From Pseudomonadota bacterium (lineage in GTDB: Bacteria > Chloroflexota > UBA5177), in the NCBI GenBank assembly GCA_021324655.1, contig JAJPIP010000113.1:1-37175 (forward strand): 37,175 nucleotides of DNA, written 5' to 3'. Below the pieces are notes generated by a model. The model did not search any database. It saw only the letters and a program-made list of their open reading frames with translations, and was not told where the DNA came from. The position numbers and the translations under genes are program-made. Positions 23,397-31,624 of the stretch are shown here, piece by piece (within the stretch, counting starts at the first letter, position 1; each line of letters begins with the position of its first letter).

Positions 23397-23602
23397 ATAC
23401 GAAGGTTGTGGCAGCAGGAGAACGCAGGGACAGTGAGCGCTGCGCTCCATCGGCAGGGCGGCGCTCATCGCCACGTCTGGTGGGGCACACGATACTCGGC
23501 GATCGCCCGAACCCATGGAGCGGAGGTTGTCTCTCCCTACGGCATAACGAGAGCCAAACAGCAGGATGATCAAGGCGCGACAATAATCAGGAGGACATAC
23601 TC

Positions 23603-23974
23603 ATGGCCATCCTCTCCAACCGCGCCCACATCTTCGCCCCACCTGACGCCAAACAACCCCTCGCTGACCTCTTCACCAACGCCCTCGACTGTACCGTCGC
23701 GGAGGTTGCCGTCCCCGGCAAAGCGATCCCGTTTCTGCTGATCCAGTTCCGCAACGGCGCCGGCATGACGGTTGAGTTCGTGGACGACGCCCTGACACCG
23801 GAACTCGCCCGGCGAGGCGCCTATCTGGAACTGCTGGACGCCGATCCCGACGGCGTGCGCGAGCGAGTACTGGCGCACGGCGCAACCGTCGTGGATTACC
23901 CCGGCACGCCGTACTTCTACTTCCAGGCACCGGGCGGCCAGGTGTTCCGCATCGTCCCGGCGGACGACATCTAG
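23603..23974 (+). CDS. Glyoxalase/VOC superfamily protein
   Basis: 123 residues, ATG preceded by AGGAGG. The beta-alpha-beta-beta-beta repeats of the VOC fold are suggested by '[26 protein letters not shown]', '[23 protein letters not shown]', '[23 protein letters not shown]' and '[15 protein letters not shown]'. The last stretch is the typical final strand pair. Candidate metal ligands are His9 and glutamates in the strands, but the enzyme or binding role cannot be assigned. It follows a 206-bp gap that holds only an imperfect TGAGCGC/GCGCTCA pairing and no gene I can support. Confidence 0.8.
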   Translation: MAILSNRAHIFAPPDAKQPLADLFTNALDCTVAEVAVPGKAIPFLLIQFRNGAGMTVEFVDDALTPELARRGAYLELLDADPDGVRERVLAHGATVVDYPGTPYFYFQAPGGQVFRIVPADDI

Positions 23975-24159
23975 ATCACGGACTCGAGCGCGCGGCGTTC
24001 CCTGGGGATTCGGTGTCCACCCGGTCCTCCTCGCCGCCTGGATCTGTCTCGGCCTGGCCTTGCTGCGGCGCTCTGCCTCACACCGGATCATGCAGCCGGG
24101 CTAGCGTGCAGCCTCACCGCTATCCTGCTACCCTGGGAACCAGATCGGAGATAGCGGAC

Positions 24160-24540
24160 ATGTCCAAACTCAAGACGGGGAATCCACGGGTGCAATACCG
24201 CTGCTCGTTCTGTGGCAAGGGACAGGAGGGGGTCCATCGCCTCATTGCCGGGCCCGGCGGCGTCTACATCTGCAATGAGTGTGTTGATCTTTGCAACCAA
24301 ATCTTCGCCGAGGAGTCGAAACCGCCCTCCGTCCATGAACCTCCTCAACAGGCGGCACGGGACGCGGCGGACGACTGGATCAGACGGCGCGCTTTCTCCA
24401 CGGCGCAGCAGGTCGCCGGCTTCCTCTACGCGGGCGACGACTCCTCAGCGCTCGCCTCCACCGAGCGCCTGCTCCTCGATCTCCGCCATCTGCAGGGCCC
24501 GGCACCACCCGAGACGCCGGACGATCCGGGGACAGACTGA
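24160..24540 (+). CDS. Stand-alone ClpX-type zinc finger protein
   Basis: 126 residues from ATG 24160, with GGAG upstream. Residues 12-50 read '[20 protein letters not shown]', then '[17 protein letters not shown]'. Cys15, Cys18, Cys38 and Cys41 form the treble-clef zinc-binding domain (ZBD) of ClpX (zf-C4_ClpX). In ClpX this domain dimerises and recruits substrates and adaptors ahead of the AAA+ module. Here no AAA+ domain follows: after a Pro/Glu linker comes a short helical region, '[20 protein letters not shown]', and '[13 protein letters not shown]'. It may be a regulator or adaptor of ClpXP (inference). Confidence 0.85.
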   Translation: MSKLKTGNPRVQYRCSFCGKGQEGVHRLIAGPGGVYICNECVDLCNQIFAEESKPPSVHEPPQQAARDAADDWIRRRAFSTAQQVAGFLYAGDDSSALASTERLLLDLRHLQGPAPPETPDDPGTD

Positions 24541-24623
24541 GCGCCGGACGCTCCGAAAAACACCTTCATCTCACCTGTTACTGATTCCACCCTTCGCGCG
24601 TTTCATGTGCAGAGGTGAGAGTC

Positions 24624-25769
24624 ATGACCTCCGTCGCTCGCGTCGTCGCCATCGCGGCCGTTCTTGGGTGTGCGTTCGCCGGCAGCGTCGCACAGGGGGC
24701 GACGGCGCAGCTCACGATCCTCAGCATGACCGTCACCGATACCCAGCACGTCTGGGTCCTCGGCCTCTCCTGCCCGCCGAGTCCCAACCAGTCGTGCTCC
24801 AATCTCGTGGTGCGCGGCAGCCAGGACGGAGGCCTGAGTTGGCCAATTCAGGAGCACGTGCCGGCCGCGCCCAACTTCTTCGGCAAGGGCGTGAGTCACG
24901 CCTACGTGCGCAACCTGCAGTACGCCACACCGCAGGATGCCTACGCCTCCGGTCCCTCTCTGCTCACCAGCCATGACGGCGGCGAGACGTGGACATGGCA
25001 GCGGTCCATCTATTCGGTCGAGGCGCTCGCGCCGGTCGGCAACGAGGTCTGGGCCGTGTCCGATCTCTGCCCTCGGTCCGGCGCCTGTCCCGTCTACCTC
25101 TACCGTAGCCCGGCAAGCGGCGACGCCTGGCATCGCACCACCCTCCCCCTCCGCGCTCCCGCCGGTGCCAGCCAGATCGTGACCGCGGACAACGGACACG
25201 TCTGGATCCTGACCACGCAGGTGACAACGCGCGTGCCGTGGGGCCGGCCCACGCTGATCGAGTCGACCACGTCCGGCCGGAGATGGGTGCGCCGGCCCGA
25301 TCCATGTCCGGTCGGCGAATCCAACATCGATCGCCTCGCCACCGACGACGGAGTCCACCTGTGGCTGGTGTGTGGGGGCCAACCGGCGGCCGGCGGCGAG
25401 CTGATGTCCCTCTACCGCTCGCCCGACGGTGGCCGGCACTGGCGCCTCGTCGCCAGCAATGAGTACATCCTCGCCAAGCACAAGAAGCTCCCCGCCGCCC
25501 GGTTCGTCTACGGCGGCTACGTCGACAGCCTGGCTGTGACCGGCCCGCAGACGGCCTGGTTCTCCCTCGATCGCGGCACCCTGTTCACCACCAGGGATGG
25601 CGGAAAAATCTGGCATCCCGCCACCCGCCAGAACGTCGATCCCGAGGACGCCACCGTCGGCCCCGTCCTGTTTGCCACTCCCTCCGACGGCTGGCTCGCC
25701 TCCTATCCCAACCTGATATTCCGCACGGTCAACGGCGGGAAAGCCTGGCAGCGCATCCCTGTCGGTTAA
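24624..25769 (+). CDS. Secreted Asp-box (BNR) beta-propeller protein
   Basis: About 381 residues from ATG 24624, with AGAGGTGAG upstream; a GTG three codons earlier is possible. The signal peptide is 'VARVVAIAAVLGCAFAGSVA', then 'QGA'. Seven repeats end in an Asp-box-like S/T-x-D/N-x-G-x-x-W: 'SQDGGLSW', 'SHDGGETW', 'SPASGDAW', 'STTSGRRW', 'SPDGGRHW', 'TRDGGKIW', 'TVNGGKAW'. This fits a six- or seven-bladed propeller of the sialidase/YCF48 class. The catalytic residues of sialidases (Arg triad, Tyr/Glu) are not evident, so it is better seen as an exported binding or structural protein than an enzyme. Confidence 0.85.
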   Translation: MTSVARVVAIAAVLGCAFAGSVAQGATAQLTILSMTVTDTQHVWVLGLSCPPSPNQSCSNLVVRGSQDGGLSWPIQEHVPAAPNFFGKGVSHAYVRNLQYATPQDAYASGPSLLTSHDGGETWTWQRSIYSVEALAPVGNEVWAVSDLCPRSGACPVYLYRSPASGDAWHRTTLPLRAPAGASQIVTADNGHVWILTTQVTTRVPWGRPTLIESTTSGRRWVRRPDPCPVGESNIDRLATDDGVHLWLVCGGQPAAGGELMSLYRSPDGGRHWRLVASNEYILAKHKKLPAARFVYGGYVDSLAVTGPQTAWFSLDRGTLFTTRDGGKIWHPATRQNVDPEDATVGPVLFATPSDGWLASYPNLIFRTVNGGKAWQRIPVG

Positions 25770-25781
25770 TGCCTCCGGCCA

Positions 25782-26198
25782 CTAGAGAAGCGTGATGTAC
25801 CTCCCAACCGGGGTATCCCGCAGGGCATTGCCAAGCCGCTCGTCAGCGGTAATGAGCCGGCAGTCTTCGCTCACGGCCAGCGACAGATACAGTGCATCGT
25901 CCAAGGGCCGGTCGTAGGTACAGGCTATAGACAAGGCTCCAGAGAGGAGAAGGCGAGATGGGTACAGGGCGACTGGAAGATCGGAGATAAGCTCTCCGGC
26001 AATCGACTGGATCTCCTCTATCTACAACTCTCGTCGGCTCTTCCATAGAACGTTGGCAACCTCAGCCAGCAACAGATCGGGAGCGATCAGCCGTCGATCA
26101 GTCTCCAACAGAGCGGCGGCTCGGTCGCTCCCCGACTCCGGGATGTACCACTTCACGACAACGCCGGCATCCACAACCAGCGTCCCCTCATCGCTCAC
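25782..26198 (-). pseudogene. PIN-domain (VapC-like) toxin with internal in-frame amber codon
   Basis: From GTG 26198 the frame reads 'LVVDAGVVVKWYIPESGS', 'LIAPDLLLAEVANVLWKSRREL', then TAG at 26022-26024. The same frame continues 'IEEIQSIAGELISDLPVALY', 'YDRPLDDALYLSLAVSEDC', 'RLITADERLGNALRDTP', to TAG 25782. The parts make a full VapC (138 codons) with its acidic residues: Asp10, Glu46, the Asp in 'DDAL' and the Asp in 'TADERL'. A single stop codon splits it. The start overlaps the antitoxin by 11 bp, as expected for an intact pair. Either the toxin is dead by nonsense mutation, or suppression occurs. Confidence 0.8.
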
Positions 26199-26427
26199 GG
26201 TCGGCGCGTATCAACGGAGTGCTGTCCGGGAAGGTCCCGTATTGGCCGGCCAATCGCTGGCGAATAATGCGAGCCCTGTCCGCAGCTGTCTGAGGACTGG
26301 TTTCCTCAGCCACCTCTTCCAGAATCTCCAGCATTTCCTGCTGGAGCGAGCGGTGATGATCTGCCGCGCGGCGCTTTAGCGCCGCCATCACACGCTCCGG
26401 GACATCACGTACCAGTAGATTGGGCAT
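26188..26427 (-). CDS. FitA/VapB-like ribbon-helix-helix antitoxin
   Basis: 79 residues from ATG 26427, with GGAGGTC upstream; the longer frame to 26565 is not supported. 'MPNLLVRDVPERVMAALKRR' is the RHH DNA-binding domain, followed by 'AADHHRSLQQEMLEILEEVA', as in FitA. The C-terminal tail, 'RARIIRQRLAGQYGTFPDS', is the likely toxin-binding segment. Such antitoxins repress their own promoter and neutralise the PIN ribonuclease. The toxin gene starts within the last codons of this gene. The antitoxin appears intact though its toxin is interrupted. Confidence 0.85.
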   Translation of the reverse strand: MPNLLVRDVPERVMAALKRRAADHHRSLQQEMLEILEEVAEETSPQTAADRARIIRQRLAGQYGTFPDSTPLIRADRER

Positions 26428-26591
26428 GACGACCTCCGTGCCAGCAAAACGATAGCAAGTTGCTCCTTTCAGTCCACCCTGGCCCATAACGATATCTTCC
26501 CTGACATTCGTGCCAGGTGGCATCATGACTTGACCGTCAGCATTGCGGTGCCCGCCTCTACGCACTGCGTGACCTGCATCCGGAGATCATC

Positions 26592-27527
26592 GTGGCCTAT
26601 GCCATCCGCCAGATCAGCTTCTTCCTCCTCGCGCTCTGGGTCGTCATCACCCTCAGCTTCTTCCTGCGGCAGATGGTGGGGCTGCAGCCCTTCACGGCGC
26701 CGGAGTTCCTGCCCGGCCACAGCACCCACTCCGCACCGCTCCTCACCCTCTACCTCAACTACCTCGGTCACGTGCTCCGCCTGAACTTCGGGCAGTCACT
26801 CGCCACGCCCTTTGGGTCCGTCAATGCGCTGGTGGGACGCTCCCTGCCCTGGACGCTGGGTCTCGTCGGCATCGGCACCGTCCTCTCGCTTCTGTTGGGT
26901 ACGGCGCTGGGCATCATCCTCGCCTGGCACCGTGGTTCGCTGCTCGATACCGTTCTCACACCGGCTGCCGTCTTCGCCAGCTCCATTCCCTATTACTTTG
27001 TCGCCATGATCCTCGTCTATGTCGCCGGCCTCAACCTCGGCTGGTTCCCGGTGGGCGATCCCTACAATCCCGATCTCACGCCCCAATGGAGCGACACATT
27101 CATCGCCGACGTTATCCGGCACGGCGTTCTGCCGCTGTTCGCCGTCGTCGTCGCCACCTTCGGGCTCTGGGTCATCCCCATGCGCAATGCGATGGTCGGC
27201 GTGCTGGATGACGACTTTATGGCGCTGGGCCGAGCCAAGGGCCTCCGGGCGCGGCGTCTCATGCTGGGCTACGCTGCTCGCAATGTCCTGCTGCCCATTG
27301 CCACCAACTTCGCCATCCAGTTCGGCTACATCCTGGGCGGCGCCGTCTTCGTCGAGGTCGTCTTCAACTATCCGGGCCTGGGATGGCTCCTGGTCCAGTC
27401 CGTCTACGACCACGATTACCCGACCGTCCAGGCGCTCGTCATCCTGGTCGCCGCCCTGGGTCTGCTGGCCCATCTCGCTGCGCGGCTGCTGTATCCCTGG
27501 CTCGACCCGCGAACACGCCGTGGCTAG
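26592..27527 (+). CDS. ABC permease, dipeptide/oligopeptide type (DppB-like)
   Basis: 311 residues from GTG 26592, with GGAG upstream. It opens 'AYAIRQISFFLLALWVVITL', the conserved first TM of DppB/OppB proteins. The central binding-protein-dependent transport domain has six TMs. The EAA loop region reads 'DFMALGRAKGLRARRLMLGYAARNVLLP', consistent with an ATPase-coupling helix, followed by 'GGAVFVEVVFNYPGLGWLLV'. It normally works with DppC, a solute-binding lipoprotein and two ATPases; only the DppC partner is encoded here (8-bp overlap at 27520). Substrate likely peptides, nickel or sugars by family, not determinable. Confidence 0.9.
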   Translation: MAYAIRQISFFLLALWVVITLSFFLRQMVGLQPFTAPEFLPGHSTHSAPLLTLYLNYLGHVLRLNFGQSLATPFGSVNALVGRSLPWTLGLVGIGTVLSLLLGTALGIILAWHRGSLLDTVLTPAAVFASSIPYYFVAMILVYVAGLNLGWFPVGDPYNPDLTPQWSDTFIADVIRHGVLPLFAVVVATFGLWVIPMRNAMVGVLDDDFMALGRAKGLRARRLMLGYAARNVLLPIATNFAIQFGYILGGAVFVEVVFNYPGLGWLLVQSVYDHDYPTVQALVILVAALGLLAHLAARLLYPWLDPRTRRG

Positions 27528-28413
27528 CCCCGCGGCCGTCTGGGCGCCGGCCCGCTCCCTTCCCCGACGCGTTCTGCGCCTCGGTCTGGGCCACCATCAA
27601 CTGTGGATCGGTGCCATCCCGCTCGGGGTCATGGTGGCTCTGGCGGTGATCGCGCCGTTCTTCGTGCCGCTGCAGGTCATCGGCACGGCGACCCCCGATC
27701 TGCCGCCTTCCGTTCAGCACCTCATGGGGACCGGCACGCACAGCCAGGAGATCTTCAGCGAATGGATCTACGCCGCTCGTTACTCTCTGGGTATCGGGTT
27801 CGCCGCAGGCCTCGGCACCACGATCCTTGGCGCCGTTATCGGCATCACGGCCGGCTACGTCGGCGGTCTCCTCGACGACGTGATCAGCTTTGTCATCAAT
27901 CTCTTCCTGGCGGTGCCGCCGTTCCCGGCCATCTTCGTCATTGCCTTCAGCGTCGGCGTGGTGGGCGCCATGCCGCTCGTCATCGTGCTGACTCTCACCA
28001 CCTGGGCCTATGGCGCCGGACTGCTCCGCAGCCAGACCATCTCTCTCAAGCAGCGCGAATTCGTGCAGTCGGCCGTTGCCGTCGGCGAGCGCCCGTGGTC
28101 CGCCATGTGGCATGAGCTCATGCCGCATCTCCGTGGCCTGGTGCTCTTCGTGCTGGTCGGCGCGGTTCTCATCGCCCTGCAGACCGAGTTCGGCCTGGAG
28201 TTCCTGGGGTGGGGGGTGCTGGCCGACTCCAATGCCCTCGGCGGCGGCTGGGGCGCGATGCTCTTCAACGCGCACTTCGACAACGACTTCGCCGCCGGCA
28301 TCTGGTGGACCTGGGTCTTTCCCGGTCTCGGCATCACGCTCACCAGCGCCTCCCTCGCCCTCATCAGCTCCGGGGTCATAGCGGCAACCAATCCGCGAGA
28401 GAGCAAGCCATAG
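27520..28413 (+). CDS. ABC permease, dipeptide/oligopeptide type (DppC-like)
   Basis: 297 residues from GTG 27520, overlapping the DppB-like gene by 8 bp. The N-terminal TM is 'LWIGAIPLGVMVALAVIAPF', then 'QHLMGTGTHSQEIFSEWIYAARYSL'; the 'GTdxxGrDxxSrxiyGaRxSL' pattern is typical of DppC/OppC. The EAA-loop equivalent is 'QREFVQSAVAVGERPWSAMWHELMPHL'. The C-terminal 'EFLGWGVLADSNALGGGWGAML' and 'PGLGITLTSASLALI' fit the family. It is the last gene of the pair; hairpins follow at 28413-28445 and 28476-28512. No binding protein or ATPase is nearby. Confidence 0.9.
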   Translation: MASPAAVWAPARSLPRRVLRLGLGHHQLWIGAIPLGVMVALAVIAPFFVPLQVIGTATPDLPPSVQHLMGTGTHSQEIFSEWIYAARYSLGIGFAAGLGTTILGAVIGITAGYVGGLLDDVISFVINLFLAVPPFPAIFVIAFSVGVVGAMPLVIVLTLTTWAYGAGLLRSQTISLKQREFVQSAVAVGERPWSAMWHELMPHLRGLVLFVLVGAVLIALQTEFGLEFLGWGVLADSNALGGGWGAMLFNAHFDNDFAAGIWWTWVFPGLGITLTSASLALISSGVIAATNPRESKP

Positions 28414-28445
28414 CCGCCACCCGCGGGAGCAACGCGGGCGGTGGC
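28413..28445 (+). terminator. Stem-loop directly after the DppC-like gene
   Basis: A 13-base arm (28413-28425) starting at the last base of the stop codon pairs with 28433-28445 with two mismatches. The loop is 7 bases. No U-run follows. Confidence 0.5.
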
Positions 28446-28475
28446 CCACCGCTTTCCGGATGGATCACTCACAGG

Positions 28476-28512
28476 GGCCAGGCGGGGAAGATCGGCTCTT
28501 CCCCGCCTGGCC
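28476..28512. terminator. Perfect 16-bp hairpin between convergent genes
   Basis: GGCCAGGCGGGGAAGA (28476-28491), loop TCGGC, then the exact complement (28497-28512). It lies 12 bp from the 3' end of the minus-strand gene and 60 bp after the plus-strand permease, so it may serve both. Inner A/T pairs but no external U-tract. Confidence 0.65.
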
Positions 28513-28524
28513 GGTGGCTGTTGA

Positions 28525-28905
28525 CTACCTGATCACCTGGACCGTGGTCACCGGAACCTGCTGTCCCCCCAGATCGACCGTACCCGTGCACGTCACAACC
28601 TGCGCGTTGGGATCGTTCACGCCGCCCCCGTTCTTCGTGTAGGTGGGTCCTCCGCCCATGGTCAGAGACACCGTCGTCATCACGCCGGAACCGTTGCCGA
28701 TGATGTGTGCGACCACCCACGGCGCTCCGGTGTTCGGGTTGCCGGGCGAGTTACCGGCATTGATGACCAGCGTGTACGTCTGCCCGTTGGTGCAGGTGAC
28801 GATCGAGGTCATGGAGGTGGGAGCGTTGGTCGGGTCGGCCAGGGCTCGACCCGGCAGCACGAGCGCTCCGGCAATGGCGGCGAGGACGAGAAAACGTCGA
28901 GTCAT
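28525..28905 (-). CDS. Small secreted protein of unknown function
   Basis: 126 residues from ATG 28905, with AAGGAG upstream; the frame extends to 28938 without a ribosome site. The signal peptide is 'MTRRFLVLAAIAGALVLPGR', then 'ALA|DP'. The mature region, about 100 residues, begins 'DPTNAPTSMTSIVTCTNGQTY' and includes 'VVAHIIGNGSGVMTTVS' and 'QVVTCTGTVDLGGQQVPVTTVQV'. Two cysteines sit in TCT contexts and may pair. It is rich in Thr, Val and Gly, compatible with an all-beta fold. No family recognised. Transcribed alone. Confidence 0.7.
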   Translation of the reverse strand: MTRRFLVLAAIAGALVLPGRALADPTNAPTSMTSIVTCTNGQTYTLVINAGNSPGNPNTGAPWVVAHIIGNGSGVMTTVSLTMGGGPTYTKNGGGVNDPNAQVVTCTGTVDLGGQQVPVTTVQVIR

Positions 28906-29029
28906 GTCTGTTCTCCTTATCGGCCCTGCGCGGGGCACAGGGAGTGAGATCGAGCGGTTGTGTCTATCGGCCGGCCGGACTGGCTACGTGATCAGTCTGC
29001 ACCCGCTCGCCGCCGGCGACCACGAACGA

Positions 29030-29063
29030 TGACACGATTAGCTGACACGATGACGGATGTGTC
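29030..29063. promoter_or_regulatory. Direct-repeat cluster upstream of the STAND regulator
   Basis: TGACACGAT occurs at 29030-29038 and again at 29043-29051 (13-bp period), followed by the inverted element GTGTC at 29059-29063. It lies in the 304-bp gap between the divergent secreted-protein gene (start 28905) and the regulator (start 29210), about 70 bp above the predicted -10. Plausible binding sites for a regulator, possibly the XRE protein itself. Confidence 0.45.
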
Positions 29064-29131
29064 GGTTGTCTCCGGATCGAGACTCCCTCCGTCTCCGGTC
29101 TGCCCCCGCCCGCTCGACATCTCGGGGTGTG

Positions 29132-29140
29132 TGCTATCAT
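29132..29140 (+). promoter_or_regulatory. Extended -10 promoter of the STAND regulator gene
   Basis: TGCTATCAT gives an extended -10 (TGn-TATCAT; hexamer 29135-29140). A weak -35, CTCGAC (29113-29118), lies 16 bp upstream. The start codon is 29210. No other gene or structure is evident in the rest of this 304-bp gap. Confidence 0.5.
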
Positions 29141-29209
29141 GCTGGCCAGCCCAATTTGTCAACCCATCCTGGGGGCCCGACGGACGGGAGCGAGGCTGGA
29201 GAGTGCGCG

Positions 29210-31624
29210 ATGGTGAGTGACAGCGAGGCGTCAGCGCCTCTGCGGGCTGCCTCCTTCGGCGACCTCTTGCGCCACTTTCGCCGGCGTGCCGGCTTGACCC
29301 AGGAGGAACTGGCAGAGCGCGCCACTCTCAGCGTCCGTGCCATCAGCGATCTGGAGCGTGGCGCCAAGCAGGGGCCGCACCGCACCACGGTGGAGCTCCT
29401 TGCCTCCGCTCTCGCGCTCTCCGGGGAGGAGCGCAATCAGCTGGAGAGCAGCGCGCGGCGGAAGCGGGGACCATGGCGGGCCGCCGGTTCGGGACGCCGT
29501 CCCTCTCCGCTCCCTGAGCCGCTCACGCCTCTGGTCGGACGCGACCGCGATGTGATCGATGCGGTCCATCGCCTGCGCTGGGGAGGCGTGCGCTTGCTGA
29601 GCCTCACGGGACCCGGCGGCGTGGGCAAGACCCGCGTGGCGATCGCCATCGCGCACGCCCTTCAGGAGGACTGCGCCGGCGGGCCGACGTATGTCTCGCT
29701 CGCGCCCATCCGTGATGCTCGTCTGGTGGCCACCTCGATCGTCGCGTCACTGGGCCTGGAGGACGCACGTGGACACGGCGACGAGGAGATCCTGATTACC
29801 CACCTGCAGGGGCGGGAGTCGATCCTCGTGCTCGATAACTTTGAGCACGTGCTGGAGGCGTCGACATTGGTCGCGCGTCTTCTGCGGGAGTGTCCGCGAC
29901 TCAAGCTCATCGTGACCAGCCGCGTCGCCCTGAAGCTGCAGGGAGAACAGCGGCTGACAATCGCGCCGCTCGAAGTGCCGGCATCCGGCGACCTCGCCGC
30001 TCTGGAGCCGGCTGCCCGCTACCCGGCCATGCAGCTCTTCGTGCAGCGTGCCGGGTCGGTGCGGCACGACTTTGCGCTGACCGACGCCAATCTGGCCACG
30101 GTGGTCGAGATCTGCCGCCGGCTCGACGGCCTGCCGCTGGCCATCGAGCTGGCGGCGGCCCGGGTTGCGCATCTCTCCCCGTCCGCCCTGCTCTTGCGGC
30201 TGAGCGGACGGCTCCTGACGGACGGTCCCACCGATCTACCGGCTCGTCAGCAGACCATGGCCGGCACGATTGCCTGGAGCTACGATCTCCTGCCCGAGTC
30301 CGAGCGGCGCCTGCTGCGGCGGCTTTCCGTCTTCGCCGGCGGCTGGAGCCTGGAGGCGGCGGACGCGATCGCTGGGGAGGACGGCGCCGGCACCCACGCC
30401 CTCTTCGCCGGCTTGAGCCGCCTCGTCGACGCCAGTCTTATCGTCAGCGACGATGGGGCGGAGGACGAGCCGCGCTACCGCATGCTGGAGGTGATTCGGG
30501 AGTATGCCGCGGAACGGCTGACCGAATCGGGCGAAGAGGAGCGGATGCGAGCCGCGCACGCCGCCTTCTTTAGCGAACTGGCGGTGCGGGCGGAGCCGGA
30601 GTTCTGGGGGGTGCGCGAGAAGGCGTGGCTGGCCCGGTTGCAGCGCGACAACGCGAACGTGCGCGTCGCCCTCTCCTGGTACCTGCAGCGGGGAGACGGC
30701 CCGGCCGGACTCCGCCTGGCCGCGGCTCTGGGCATCTTCTGGCACGACAGCGGGCAGCTCACCGAAGGGCGCCACTGGTTTGAGTCGCTCCTGGCGGCGG
30801 ATGCCGGGACCGCGATCGCCGAGCGAGCCAAAGCGCTGGACCGCCTTGGGATGCTGGTCCGTGCCCAGGGTGATTTCGACCACGCCCGGCGCCTCCTCGA
30901 GGAGAGCCTGTGCCTGTACCGTGAGATCGGAGATCAGTGGACAGCGGCCATTGTCCTCACCCACCTGGGCGGACTCGCCGGCATGATGGGCGAGCTCGAG
31001 CGGGCGGAGCAGCTGCTGGCGGAGAGTCTCACCCTGCACCGCCGGCTGGGCAATCGTGGCTATGCGGCGTCTGCGCTGGACCGCCTGGGAGAAGTGCGTC
31101 TGCGGCAAGGGGACCTGGCTCGGGCCCGAGAGCTGCTCGACGAGGCCCACGCCATGCACCAGGAGGTCGGAGATCTCGTCGGAGCGGCCGAGAGTCTGCT
31201 CGCCCTCGGTCGAATTGAGCAGCGCCAAAGGGATCACGCCCGCGCCCGTGCCTTCTATCGCGACGCTCTGACCCTGCTCGGCCGGATCGGCGCCGTGGGC
31301 CGGATGCCCGATGTCGTCGAGGCCCTGGCCACTCTGCTGAGCGACGGCGGGGACGGGTCTCAAGCAGCCCGGCTGTGGGGCGTTTCCGCCGCCATCCGCG
31401 ACGCGATCGGCCGCCCCGCTGCAACCGCTGGTCCGTCCAGACTCGAGCCACCCCCGACAAGCCCTCACACCGGACTGACCGAGGAAGCCTGGCGAGCCGC
31501 CTGGCAGCAGGGATACGCGGTGAGTCTGGAAGACGCCGTCGAGTACGTCCTGGCGGAGAGCGAATGGCAAAGCGAGTCCACCGACGGCCGGCCCCCTAAC
31601 CACCGTTTCTCCCCGCCACTGTAG
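29210..31624 (+). CDS. XRE-HTH / STAND-type NB-ATPase / TPR regulator
   Basis: 804 residues from ATG 29210, with GGAGAG upstream. Residues 16-70 are an XRE helix-turn-helix: 'FRRRAGLTQEELAERATLSV', 'RAISDLERG'. Residues 105-400 are an NB-ARC/AfsR-like ATPase with Walker A GPGGVGKT (134-141), Walker B 'ILVLDNFEHVL' (about 204), 'LKLIVTSRVAL' and 'LDGLPLAIELAAARV'. A winged-helix-like part follows ('LRRLSVFAGGWSLEAA'), then 'YRMLEVIREYAAERL'. From about 540 to 700 there are several TPR-like helices: 'ALDRLGMLVRAQGDFDHARRL', 'ALDRLGEVRLRQGDLARARELL'. This architecture is abundant in Chloroflexota; targets unknown. Its stop codon falls within REP copy C. Confidence 0.92.
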   Translation: MVSDSEASAPLRAASFGDLLRHFRRRAGLTQEELAERATLSVRAISDLERGAKQGPHRTTVELLASALALSGEERNQLESSARRKRGPWRAAGSGRRPSPLPEPLTPLVGRDRDVIDAVHRLRWGGVRLLSLTGPGGVGKTRVAIAIAHALQEDCAGGPTYVSLAPIRDARLVATSIVASLGLEDARGHGDEEILITHLQGRESILVLDNFEHVLEASTLVARLLRECPRLKLIVTSRVALKLQGEQRLTIAPLEVPASGDLAALEPAARYPAMQLFVQRAGSVRHDFALTDANLATVVEICRRLDGLPLAIELAAARVAHLSPSALLLRLSGRLLTDGPTDLPARQQTMAGTIAWSYDLLPESERRLLRRLSVFAGGWSLEAADAIAGEDGAGTHALFAGLSRLVDASLIVSDDGAEDEPRYRMLEVIREYAAERLTESGEEERMRAAHAAFFSELAVRAEPEFWGVREKAWLARLQRDNANVRVALSWYLQRGDGPAGLRLAAALGIFWHDSGQLTEGRHWFESLLAADAGTAIAERAKALDRLGMLVRAQGDFDHARRLLEESLCLYREIGDQWTAAIVLTHLGGLAGMMGELERAEQLLAESLTLHRRLGNRGYAASALDRLGEVRLRQGDLARARELLDEAHAMHQEVGDLVGAAESLLALGRIEQRQRDHARARAFYRDALTLLGRIGAVGRMPDVVEALATLLSDGGDGSQAARLWGVSAAIRDAIGRPAATAGPSRLEPPPTSPHTGLTEEAWRAAWQQGYAVSLEDAVEYVLAESEWQSESTDGRPPNHRFSPPL

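Noticed and set aside
23397-23602. Possible T-box, riboswitch or tRNA in the 206-bp gap before the VOC gene
   Set aside because: Only imperfect stems (TGAGCGC with GCGCTCA) are visible; no tRNA cloverleaf, T-box bulge or conserved riboswitch core could be recognised.
25782-28413. Anti-phage defence island around the toxin-antitoxin pair
   Set aside because: Only one interrupted toxin with its antitoxin is present; neighbours are peptide permeases and secreted proteins, with no nuclease, helicase, CRISPR or restriction genes.
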